From positions 1 through 38,454 of IMG/VR virus record IMGVR_UViG_3300035698_005317: a DNA stretch of 38,454 nt, one strand, 5' to 3'. Shown in pieces: positions 32,190 to 38,454 of this stretch. Origin of the DNA: a virus. Both the position numbers and the translations under genes were made by a program. The notes under the pieces were generated by a model. It was not told where the DNA came from. It ran no database searches and worked only from the letters and a program-made list of their open reading frames with translations. How positions within the stretch are numbered: position 1 is the first letter of the stretch; each line of letters begins with the position of its first letter.

Positions 32190-32636
32190 ATGCTCAGAGG
32201 ACCTATCAATTGGGGCGATAAGCCTCACCGTGTCGAAGATGCGGTGGACAAGATGATGGGCAGGCTCGGGTGGTATGGAACGACGGACTACCCGACAGCG
32301 AAGCGGGGTCGCGTTTCCATCGACATGGAGATGGAGGACTGGAATCGCGATGAGCCTGGGGAATCAGGCATAGCCAGGGCTACGTTGGTTCTTTTCCCGG
32401 CGAAGGGTCAGATGGCGCTAACGGAGCGCCACTCCTCCAAGGTTATCGCGAAGGCGGATGCTCCGATGGATGCGGACGTCGCATTGCTGGGTCGTATCAT
32501 CGAGAAGTTCCTCAACAAGAAGTTCCCTCGGGTGAAGTTCTTCCACAAGGACAGCCCCTCGCTCGAAGACCCCATGCAGTTCCAGCGGTCGGCCCGCCGA
32601 ATCGCTACTCTCTATCTACGCAAGCAGAGAAGCTAA
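32190..32636 (+). CDS. Unknown protein with C-terminal QRSARRIA motif, 148 aa
   Basis: AGGAG lies just before the ATG at 32190. The chain is alpha/beta with RVSIDMEMEDW and ARATLVLFPAKGQMALTERH strands. The end reads FQRSARRIATLYLRK (131-145). A 16-base stretch in the tail (32589-32604) is identical to 15566-15581 in the 593-aa gene, where it encodes SARRI in the same frame. This supports a common C-terminal element. No family is recognised. Confidence 0.5.
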   Translation: MLRGPINWGDKPHRVEDAVDKMMGRLGWYGTTDYPTAKRGRVSIDMEMEDWNRDEPGESGIARATLVLFPAKGQMALTERHSSKVIAKADAPMDADVALLGRIIEKFLNKKFPRVKFFHKDSPSLEDPMQFQRSARRIATLYLRKQRS

Positions 32637-32650
32637 TCCACTTTTCCGGG

Positions 32651-32656
32651 TAGAAT
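32651..32656 (+). promoter_or_regulatory. -10-like element GGG-TAGAAT
   Basis: CGGGTAGAAT at 32647-32656 is identical to 37187-37196. It lies 27 bases before the ATG at 32684. No -35 box is evident, which supports a common non-canonical or extended -10 promoter form. Confidence 0.45.
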
Positions 32657-32683
32657 CAGGCATCTACTGACTGGAGAAGCATC

Positions 32684-32878
32684 ATGATTCTTTCCGGCAC
32701 CCTCGTAGAAATCAAAAGTGGTGGTCCCACCATGACGGTTGGCCGCAAGGCACCCAACGATGGTGGTACCGCTCTTCTGACCTGCCATTGGTTCGACGAC
32801 CACGGACAACTGTGCAAAGAGAACTTCATGGACGAGCAGCTCAGGGTGCTGTCTGAAGAGGAGCTTTTCAAGAGGTGA
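32684..32878 (+). CDS. DUF2158 (YodC-like) small protein
   Basis: This is a 64-aa protein. GTLVEIKSGGPTMTVGRK (5-22) and LTCHWFDDHGQLCKENF (about 32-48) match the DUF2158 pattern, an SH3-like fold of unknown function found in bacteria and phages. GGAGA precedes the ATG. It lies in the accessory block between sheath and tube. In the 108-base gap downstream, TGCCCC and GGGGCA (32942-32955) form a small GC-rich inverted repeat with the same CCCCAGGGGG core as the repeats at 16499-16532. Confidence 0.78.
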   Translation: MILSGTLVEIKSGGPTMTVGRKAPNDGGTALLTCHWFDDHGQLCKENFMDEQLRVLSEEELFKR

Positions 32879-32986
32879 AGTAGGTTCCATCCCCGACCAC
32901 GTTGCAGCGAGCTACTTCTCCTCACTACAACCCCCGACCGTTGCCCCAGGGGGCAGGCGTCGTCCCTATGCGCCGAGCCGCGTGGG

Positions 32987-33169
32987 CTAGGACTTGATTT
33001 CCGTGACCTTCTTCCGCAGGCGGTCGCAGGTCTTCTTCGTGTCCATGAGGCCCGCGCGAACGCGCGTTCCCGCCGCCTTGTTGCCGGAGTCGAGCTTCGT
33101 GGCGTCCTCTTTGAGGGCGGCGACGCTTGCTTCGAGAGCTTCGATTTCGGCCAGCATGTTCTGTTCCAT
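32987..33169 (-). CDS. Histone H1-like (Hc1-type) small protein
   Basis: This is a 60-aa protein on the minus strand. The start at 33169 is set by GGAGGATA immediately upstream. The sequence is a helix (EQNMLAEIEALEASVAAL) followed by GNKAAGTRVRAGLMDTKK and a basic end. GNKAAxxRxR with a following basic helix is the signature of bacterial Hc1-type histone H1-like proteins, which bind and compact DNA. The protein is shorter than chlamydial Hc1 and lacks its long Lys-rich tail. It diverges from the MerR gene, so the two may share a control region. A plain coiled coil is the alternative. Confidence 0.65.
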   Translation of the reverse strand: MEQNMLAEIEALEASVAALKEDATKLDSGNKAAGTRVRAGLMDTKKTCDRLRKKVTEIKS

Positions 33170-33255
33170 AAGTATCCTCCTGGATTGAGCCGCTTCATTG
33201 CGACTCCTATACCTACTCCCCTGAGCGAAAAACCAACCTACTTGCTCCTGGCACC

Positions 33256-33284
33256 TTGACAGTTCTCGACAGTGGCGGTAGGGT
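33256..33284 (+). promoter_or_regulatory. Sigma-70-like promoter of the MerR/VIT-VWA operon
   Basis: TTGACA (33256-33261) is followed after 17 bases by TAGGGT (33279-33284), so the -35 is a perfect consensus and the spacing is optimal. It lies 23 bases before the MerR gene ATG. This is the clearest promoter in the window. The 17-base spacer carries CTCGACAGTGG and is a candidate site for MerR-type autoregulation. Confidence 0.75.
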
Positions 33285-33306
33285 CTCCCTAGATTCTGGA
33301 GGACGC

Positions 33307-33717
33307 ATGGCAGACAAGACTTACACGCTGATGGAGCTGGGGGATGCCACCCATCTCTCCGCCCGCACAATTCGCTACTACATCACACAGGACTTGCTTC
33401 CTGGACCCGTGGGGCAGGGGCGAACTGCTCACTACACCGAATTCCACAAGCAAGTCCTCACCGACATTGCTCTCCTCAAAGCGGAGGGCAAGGGCCTCGA
33501 CCAGATTCGTCGGATTCACGAAGACCGCATGTCGGTCCTCTGGAAGAAGGTCCCCAAGCCCGACGGCAATTGGGACCAGTTTGTATTGGCTGGCGATGTG
33601 ACTGTTCAGTTCCGGTCGGGAATGGTGGCGCATCGCAGGCATCAAGTAATGCACGCCCTCGGAGAGTTCGAGAGGGCCGTGAAACAAGAACAGACACACG
33701 AGGAGGACTCGCCATGA
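33307..33717 (+). CDS. MerR-family transcription regulator
   Basis: This is a 136-aa protein with GGAGG four bases before the ATG at 33307. YTLMELGDATHLSARTIRYY then ITQDLLPGP (residues about 6-34) is the MerR winged helix-turn-helix, and HYTEFHKQVLTDIALLK followed by GKGLDQIRRI is its second part. The rest is short with no obvious effector or metal-binding domain, so the sensing signal is unknown. The stop overlaps the VIT-VWA gene (ATGA), so both are co-translated. It most likely controls its own operon from the promoter at 33256-33284. Confidence 0.88.
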   Translation: MADKTYTLMELGDATHLSARTIRYYITQDLLPGPVGQGRTAHYTEFHKQVLTDIALLKAEGKGLDQIRRIHEDRMSVLWKKVPKPDGNWDQFVLAGDVTVQFRSGMVAHRRHQVMHALGEFERAVKQEQTHEEDSP

Positions 33718-36281
33718 CTTTCGGAACCGCAGCCCAGATGGCCCATACGGTGTTGGACGCTCAGACGCGCCAGCCGGTGGAACTCGCCATGCAGCACCTT
33801 GACCTTACGGGCCGAGCCAATCCAGCGGGGGCGTTCCTTCGGGCAACGCATCGCTTCCAGTGCAAGGGAGACAAGCCCCTCGAAGCCTTGTACGTCTTCC
33901 AGCTCCCCAGGCAGGGCACGTTGCGGCGCTTCGTCGTCAAGGGCCAGGACTTCGAGATGGCGTCCAAGCTGAGCCCCCGCGTGAAGGCCCGCAAGGAATA
34001 CGAGGAGGGCGTCCAGGACGGGCACCTGTCTGTCCTGGCTGAGTCGTCTCTGGACGGCCTCGTGACCCTCTCTGTCGGGCAGATTCGCCCAGGGGAAGAG
34101 GTCACGGTCATCGTGGACCTCGCAGTGGGCGTCGAGCCCGAAGATGGCAAGTTCCGTTTCCGTTACCCCTTCACCCTCGCGCCCAACTACCACGCACAGG
34201 CCAAGGCGAGCGGTGGCACGTTGGAGTTGCCGGAGGACATCTTCGGGGACCTCATCCTCCCCGAGTGGAAGGACAAGGCTGACGGCCTGCATCAGATTTC
34301 GTTCCGCCTTCACGTCGAGGCTGGCGGCACGCTGGGTTCCGTGGGGTCCCCTTCCCACAAGGTCGAGATTCAGCCCAACGATGACGGCAGCGCCGACGTG
34401 TTCCTCGCGGGCAACAACACTGTCCCCAACGGCGACCTCGTCGTGGACGTGAAGGTGCGTGAGGCAGCTCCGACCCTGTTCATCGACGAGTCCTTCGATA
34501 CGAAGCTGCCCAAGAGCGCTCCCCGCTGGACGGCAAGCATCCCGTCCAGCATCATCCCGAAAGCCTCGGCGGCTCCTCGGCGTGTGTGCTTCCTGCTGGA
34601 CCGCTCCGGTTCCATGAGCGGCTCCCGCATCGAGCGGGCAGTCGCGGCCCTCGACGCCATGCTCGCCGGGCTCGCCCCCGAAGACGAATTCGGTCTCGTG
34701 GCCTTCGGCTCGACCACCGTGGCCTTCGACGAAAAGATGGGCAACGCGACTGACGTGAACCGGGACCGTGCCCGCAAGTGGCTCGCAGAAGGCAGGTGCC
34801 TCGGCGGGACCAACATGGTCTCTGCGCTGCGGAAAGCCGTGGACGTGCTGGGCGGACCCGGCGCAGACATCATGCTTCTGACCGATGGCGAGGTTTGGAA
34901 TACCGGCCCCCTCGTCGAGCAGGCAGCGGCTTCGGGCTCGCGTATCCACGTCCTCGGTATTGGTGAGGCGGCGCAGGACCGTTTCCTCGAAAGCCTCTCT
35001 CGTCGGACGCAGGGTGTCTCGAAGATGGTCAGCGTCAACGAGGACGTGGCGAGTGCGTCTCTCCAGCTCTTCTCTGCCGTGCGCCACCCTGTCCAGATGG
35101 ACGTAGAAGCCATCGTTACGACGGGCAAGAAGATGCAGACGAGCCTCGTCAAGACCGTGTGGGACGGCAGGCCGGTACTCCTCACCGACACCGGCAAGAC
35201 GGGCAAGTCCCGTCCGACCAGCGTGAAGTTCAAGTGGGCGGGCGGAGAGAAGACCGTCAAGCTCGACATGGTGTTCCAGACACCCAACGGCTTGTCCGCC
35301 ATCATGTGGGCGGCACGGCAGCTCTCCGACCTCGACAGCGCCATCGACATGATGGGGGGAACTGAACAACTGGGGAGCCAGCCCCTCATGAAGGAGATGG
35401 AAGACCTCTCCACAGCCTACGGGATGGCGAGCCGGGCCATGAGCCTGTGTGCTGTCGTGGAACGTCTCGGGGACCAAGTCGGTGAGCAGCCTGTCCAGCA
35501 GGTCGTCCCGGTGATGATGCCTTCGGACATGACGGGTGAGAAGAACACCGTGGCAGCTCTGTGCCTTAGCCTGAGTTCGCGTGTGGGCGGTGCTTCGGGG
35601 CAGAGTCTTCGAGGGGACGTCTACTACAGCATGGACTTCGCGCCCAAGAACTTCGCGCCTACTCGTGGTGTTCGTTCTCGCTGCGTCGGCTTCCAGGCCG
35701 ATGCCCTCATCGGTTGCAGCGTGGACAACACGGGCCTCCCGAACCTCGGCACCACCCAGGACTGCGCCAGAGGTGTCGATAACGACACCTACAAGAGCGT
35801 GACGATTGGCGAGATGAGCGAGAGGGGGCTGGGTGAGAGGATGGATGGGAGCCTCGTCGCTACTGTCGGCCACCTGATGGCTGATGGCGGGATGCCGGGG
35901 ACCACGAAGGAGCTGCGCTACGCCAAGACCGTGGTGCTCGCTCTCGCCCTGCTCAAGCTCGACGTGGCGGCGTTCGCGCCGCTGTACTCGACCCACCGCA
36001 ACCGCATCGCGGACTTCATCGAGGCCAATCGGGATAAGACTGAGGCCGACCCCTGGATGGACACTTTCCTGCTGATGCTGCGGGCGGGGAATGCCTCGGT
36101 CCCCAACGGAGACTGGGATGGCCGCTATCTCGCTCTCGTGAGGTCCTCCGACACCTCGGAGATGACCGAAGCCTTCGAGGCTCTGGTCAAGGAAGCTCGG
36201 TTCTGCGTTCTCCCCACCCCTGACCGCTCGAATCCCTCAATAGTCCTCCAATCCGTTCCTCTTCATAGGACACTCGACTGA
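33714..36281 (+). CDS. VIT-VWA domain protein, 855 aa
   Basis: The ATG at 33714 is preceded by AGGAGG at seven bases. Residues about 10-140 form a VIT domain (ALYVFQLPRQGTLRRFVVKG, then ARKEYEEGVQ and VTLSVGQIRPGEEVTVIVDL). Residues about 290-460 form a VWA domain with a complete MIDAS: D296-x-S298-x-S300, T366 and D391. Such metal-dependent sites bind protein partners. A C-terminal part of about 250 residues is not recognised. No signal peptide is seen, so it acts in the cytoplasm or on the particle. VIT-VWA proteins are bacterial and eukaryotic; finding one between phage sheath and tube genes is unexpected. Confidence 0.92.
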   Translation: MTFGTAAQMAHTVLDAQTRQPVELAMQHLDLTGRANPAGAFLRATHRFQCKGDKPLEALYVFQLPRQGTLRRFVVKGQDFEMASKLSPRVKARKEYEEGVQDGHLSVLAESSLDGLVTLSVGQIRPGEEVTVIVDLAVGVEPEDGKFRFRYPFTLAPNYHAQAKASGGTLELPEDIFGDLILPEWKDKADGLHQISFRLHVEAGGTLGSVGSPSHKVEIQPNDDGSADVFLAGNNTVPNGDLVVDVKVREAAPTLFIDESFDTKLPKSAPRWTASIPSSIIPKASAAPRRVCFLLDRSGSMSGSRIERAVAALDAMLAGLAPEDEFGLVAFGSTTVAFDEKMGNATDVNRDRARKWLAEGRCLGGTNMVSALRKAVDVLGGPGADIMLLTDGEVWNTGPLVEQAAASGSRIHVLGIGEAAQDRFLESLSRRTQGVSKMVSVNEDVASASLQLFSAVRHPVQMDVEAIVTTGKKMQTSLVKTVWDGRPVLLTDTGKTGKSRPTSVKFKWAGGEKTVKLDMVFQTPNGLSAIMWAARQLSDLDSAIDMMGGTEQLGSQPLMKEMEDLSTAYGMASRAMSLCAVVERLGDQVGEQPVQQVVPVMMPSDMTGEKNTVAALCLSLSSRVGGASGQSLRGDVYYSMDFAPKNFAPTRGVRSRCVGFQADALIGCSVDNTGLPNLGTTQDCARGVDNDTYKSVTIGEMSERGLGERMDGSLVATVGHLMADGGMPGTTKELRYAKTVVLALALLKLDVAAFAPLYSTHRNRIADFIEANRDKTEADPWMDTFLLMLRAGNASVPNGDWDGRYLALVRSSDTSEMTEAFEALVKEARFCVLPTPDRSNPSIVLQSVPLHRTLD

Positions 36282-36302
36282 CGGGAAACACCCCGTTAGT
36301 CG
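36275..36302 (+). terminator. Hairpin at the end of the VIT-VWA gene
   Basis: CGACTGACGGG (36275-36285) pairs with CCCGTTAGTCG (36292-36302) with one G-T wobble around a 6-base loop. The stem begins in the last codons of the VIT-VWA gene. No T run follows. It would separate the inserted operon from the tube gene. Confidence 0.55.
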
Positions 36303-36305
36303 GCC

Positions 36306-36311
36306 TATACA
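36306..36311 (+). promoter_or_regulatory. -10-like element TATACA before the tube gene
   Basis: GCCTATACATT lies just after the hairpin and 54 bases before the tube gene's ATG. It shares the CCTATA form with gaps at 22, 10789 and 18733. No -35 is clear. Confidence 0.35.
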
Positions 36312-36365
36312 TTCTGTAGAGTGAGCGTGTTCGTGTACGAATCGTCCCAGAGACGGAGGACTTAG

Positions 36366-37175
36366 ATGGCTGGCAACAAGGACTTGAACCCACAATCGGG
36401 TGTCGGCGGTGACTCTTACCTGTACGACATGGGGACGTCGCCCAATACTCGCACGGCGGTTTCTCAGAAGGTTCGCATCCTGACGCCTCACTTTGGTGAC
36501 GCGACGGCGATGCACCAGATGGGGGTGCTCTCGACATTCAGCCCCACGGAGTCGCGGGCCATCGAGCCAGTGCGTGGCATCGGCTTCGGGGACCAAGTAG
36601 CGGAGCAGGTGCCGGGCGTTACGGAGCCTGTGACGGCTTCGTTCGAAAGGGCTCTCCTCTACTTGTGCAACTTGTGGCAGGCCACAGGCTATGCCGCAGG
36701 CGTGTCCGGTCCTGTCCGGTCGCTCAAGCACCACAAGTGGCCCTTCGACATCGAGCAGCAGCTCGTGTTCTCGACGCAGGCCGATATAGACCTCGGTGCC
36801 GAGAACGAGGGCAAGTCCGGTGCAGGGATGCAGGCGGGGATGAAGGCCATCAAGTTCCCGAAAGTCGTCGGCAGCTCGGGAGGCGAAGGGCACACCGCAC
36901 TCATCACCGTGTACGAGGCGTGCTGGTTCACGTCGTGGTCGGCATCCTTCGCGAAGGACGCTGGGGTCATCATGGAGTCGGGCGACGTGAGCGTCTCCGA
37001 TGTCCACGACTTCAACTCGGTCTACGGCGAATTCCTCCAGTCGGGCAATGACCCGACCCTCGGGCAGCTCGGCTCCATCCGCTACTCGGAGAATCCCGGC
37101 AAGTACGGCAAGTTCGTGACCAGCGTAGGTAGCGGTGTCCCTGCCCAGAGCGACGTGCAATTCACCACACCGTAG
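36366..37175 (+). CDS. Tail tube protein
   Basis: This is a 269-aa protein that forms the inner tail tube. GGAGG lies six bases before the ATG. The conserved tract ESRAIEPVRGIGFGDQVAEQVPG, then TEPVTASFERALLYLCNLWQATGY and RSLKHHKWPFDIEQQLVFS, is one I associate with contractile-phage tube proteins of the gp19-like class. In contractile phages sheath and tube genes are usually adjacent; here about 4.2 kb of accessory genes lie between them. Confidence 0.85.
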   Translation: MAGNKDLNPQSGVGGDSYLYDMGTSPNTRTAVSQKVRILTPHFGDATAMHQMGVLSTFSPTESRAIEPVRGIGFGDQVAEQVPGVTEPVTASFERALLYLCNLWQATGYAAGVSGPVRSLKHHKWPFDIEQQLVFSTQADIDLGAENEGKSGAGMQAGMKAIKFPKVVGSSGGEGHTALITVYEACWFTSWSASFAKDAGVIMESGDVSVSDVHDFNSVYGEFLQSGNDPTLGQLGSIRYSENPGKYGKFVTSVGSGVPAQSDVQFTTP

Positions 37176-37190
37176 GTCAGAGCCTACGGG

Positions 37191-37218
37191 TAGAATAGAA
37201 CCTCTCCCAAATGGGAGA
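37191..37218 (+). promoter_or_regulatory. -10-like TAGAAT followed by an inverted repeat
   Basis: CGGGTAGAAT (37187-37196) is identical to the element at 32647-32656. Six bases after it begins a perfect 7-bp inverted repeat (TCTCCCA 37203-37209, TGGGAGA 37212-37218), which would fall near the transcription start and could be an operator. The rest of the 231-base gap (37176-37406) has no convincing gene; a 27-codon frame from GTG 37227 to 37310 is possible but weak. Confidence 0.45.
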
Positions 37219-37406
37219 TGGACAATGTGAACTGGGAACAGCCCGGTGGTCCAACAGACCGACGGACGGATGTAAACAAGAACTTTGAGCTGGCACTTCC
37301 CCTCCCATGAGGAGGCGGTGATACAGACCAACGAGGACTGACGATTCCGCCCGCTTGAGCTGCAAGGCCACTTGCGCTGCGTCCCCGCCACCAGGAGTGA
37401 GGGAGC

Positions 37407-38454
37407 ATGACGCAGATTACGATTGAAGCCTTGGAGCTGGCTTTCGCCCCCATTGAAGAACTCAGCAAGGGCGAAGAAACCTTCGACGTGAACGGCACCC
37501 CTGTGACTCTTCGCATTCTTCTCCCCGAGGAGGAGATGGAAGTGCAGAGGTTCGCTACTGCCAATCTGACCACCGCAGAAAAGGATGGAGAAGAGGAAGC
37601 GGGCTCCGTCAAAGCCCTGATGTTCCTCGAACGGTTCAAGCAGGCTATCCTGTCCTACTCCATCGTGGCGGTAGGCGACAATGACCTCCGCGACGTGAAG
37701 TACGTTGAGACCGGCGAGGTGCTGGAAAACGACCAGAAGGTCAGGATTCCGAAGCACGAGGCCATCCGGAAGCTCATCCTGCGTTGGGGCGGGACCGTGC
37801 GTCTCGGGCTGTACCGCAAGTACACCGAACTGCTCATCACCTTGGAGGAGAGGGCAGAGAAGGCCATCGAATTCAAGCCTTCTGACCTGAATGCCGAAAT
37901 TGAGCGTGTCGAAAAGCTCCTCAAGCAGCTCAAGGCTGCCAAGGAGCAGGACGCGACCAATCTCCAGACCCAGTTCTCGGAGCTGGTCAAGGAATCGGCC
38001 AATGAGGAAGTGGAGCAAGCGGACACCGCCAAGGTCGCTCGGGATGTCGTTCGAGCGAAAGAAGCTGGAGCCACGTTCCCTGAGGAGCCCCCGGAAGTCG
38101 CCCCGGAAGTCTCCCCGGAAGTCTCGGGCCACACGACCGTGATTACGCCCGAGCAAGTCACTGGGCGGAAGTCTATCATCCCTCGGACGGTCCCTCCGCC
38201 CTCCCCTGAGGCTTCGGCAGCTCCGGCCCCTGCCACGCCCCCTCCCACAGCTCAGGGGGCCTCTAAGGTGCCTCCTGGGGCCGCACAGCCGAAGCCTGCC
38301 CCCGAGGTGGACCCGTCGTCCTTTGATGCCATACAGGACTCTTTCCTGGGAGGGGATGACCCGGAAGCCCAGGTGGCTGCGGCGAATCAGGCTCTTCTGA
38401 GGCAGCATATGGGAGGGCAGCAAGCCCCCGTTCCTCAGGATGCCCCTGCGTCGC
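37407..38454 (+). CDS. Putative tail assembly chaperone-like protein, partial
   Basis: The frame is open from the ATG at 37407 to the window end (at least 349 residues). Residues 1-140 look like a compact alpha/beta domain (ETFDVNGTPVTLRILLPEEE, IRKLILRWGGTVRLGLYRKY). A charged coiled coil follows (about 150-200). Then comes a long Pro/Ala/Glu-rich linker with PEVAPEVSPEVS micro-repeats, and an acidic DPSSFDAIQDSFLGGDDP segment. In contractile phages the gene after the tube often encodes a tail-assembly chaperone, before the tape measure. That role is inferred from gene order only. AGGAG and GGGAG lie upstream of the ATG. Confidence 0.55.
   Translation, partial: MTQITIEALELAFAPIEELSKGEETFDVNGTPVTLRILLPEEEMEVQRFATANLTTAEKDGEEEAGSVKALMFLERFKQAILSYSIVAVGDNDLRDVKYVETGEVLENDQKVRIPKHEAIRKLILRWGGTVRLGLYRKYTELLITLEERAEKAIEFKPSDLNAEIERVEKLLKQLKAAKEQDATNLQTQFSELVKESANEEVEQADTAKVARDVVRAKEAGATFPEEPPEVAPEVSPEVSGHTTVITPEQVTGRKSIIPRTVPPPSPEASAAPAPATPPPTAQGASKVPPGAAQPKPAPEVDPSSFDAIQDSFLGGDDPEAQVAAANQALLRQHMGGQQAPVPQDAPAS

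Noticed and set aside
33642-35996. Minus-strand open frame of 784 codons opposite the VIT-VWA gene
   Set aside because: It lies fully antisense to a gene with clear domains; composition is the typical antisense mix and no start signal is seen.
37227-37310. 27-codon frame from GTG in the leader before the last gene
   Set aside because: The ribosome site is distant and weak and the peptide has no recognisable feature; kept only as a note.
36237-38423. Minus-strand open frame of 728 codons across the tube gene and the next gene
   Set aside because: It spans two + strand genes and their leader. The tube protein call on the + strand is strong, and the minus product has no domain.
1-38454. tRNA genes, rRNA genes, CRISPR arrays, integrase or attachment sites
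   Set aside because: None was found when reading both strands: no tRNA-like T-loop in a cloverleaf context, no regularly spaced repeats, no recombinase motif.

Overview
This window is a stretch of a GC-rich tailed-phage genome with a contractile tail (myovirus type). It runs from the major capsid protein through neck and connector genes to the tail sheath, the tail tube and the start of a probable tail-assembly gene. The evidence is an HK97-type capsid protein, an oversized sheath protein (1769 aa), a tube protein, almost all genes on the + strand, GGAGG ribosome sites, and many four-base ATGA/GTGA overlaps. I see no integrase, tRNA, rRNA or CRISPR array, so nothing here shows whether the source is a free phage or a prophage. 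A lipoprotein overlapping a membrane/coiled-coil gene looks like a spanin pair and weakly favours a Gram-negative host. The host cannot be named from the sequence.

Layout. 1-3785: capsid region (unknown virion protein, major capsid protein, strong hairpin terminator, a RecA-like but P-loop-less protein, an unknown protein). 3859-8079: a compact block with an 870-aa multidomain protein (DUF4258-like N-terminus, extremely basic middle, SWIM zinc finger) and an FmdB-type zinc ribbon protein. 8182-10748: three tandem, diverged paralogues. 10864-13022: small proteins (DUF5659-like, Ig-like, DUF1360-like membrane, DUF3467-like) ending in a 318-aa neck-like protein. 13041-18737: an accessory zone with minus-strand genes (CoiA-like nuclease, a very charged protein), a 593-aa DUF3293-like protein, a Cys-rich protein, and a GIY-YIG nuclease gene separated from a decapitated paralogue by a GIY-YIG/NUMOD3 homing endonuclease. 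18781-19639: putative spanin pair. 19636-26606: neck and connector genes, among them an actin-like ATPase and a second zinc ribbon protein. 26825-37175: sheath and tube genes, separated by an accessory cassette: a protein of unknown function, DUF2158, a histone-H1-like protein on the minus strand, and a MerR regulator overlapping a VIT-VWA protein. 37407 to the end: a partial gene.

The most unusual content is (i) the MerR/VIT-VWA operon inserted between sheath and tube, with its own consensus-like promoter and a divergent histone-like gene; (ii) an actin-like ATPase inside the neck cluster with a changed phosphate-2 motif; (iii) the giant sheath with repeated inserted beta modules; and (iv) the homing endonuclease sitting between two GIY-YIG paralogues. 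Several intergenic gaps carry TATAAT-like hexamers with no clear -35 box, often preceded by GGG, which suggests a shared phage promoter class. All function calls come from motif recognition by eye; no database search was run.
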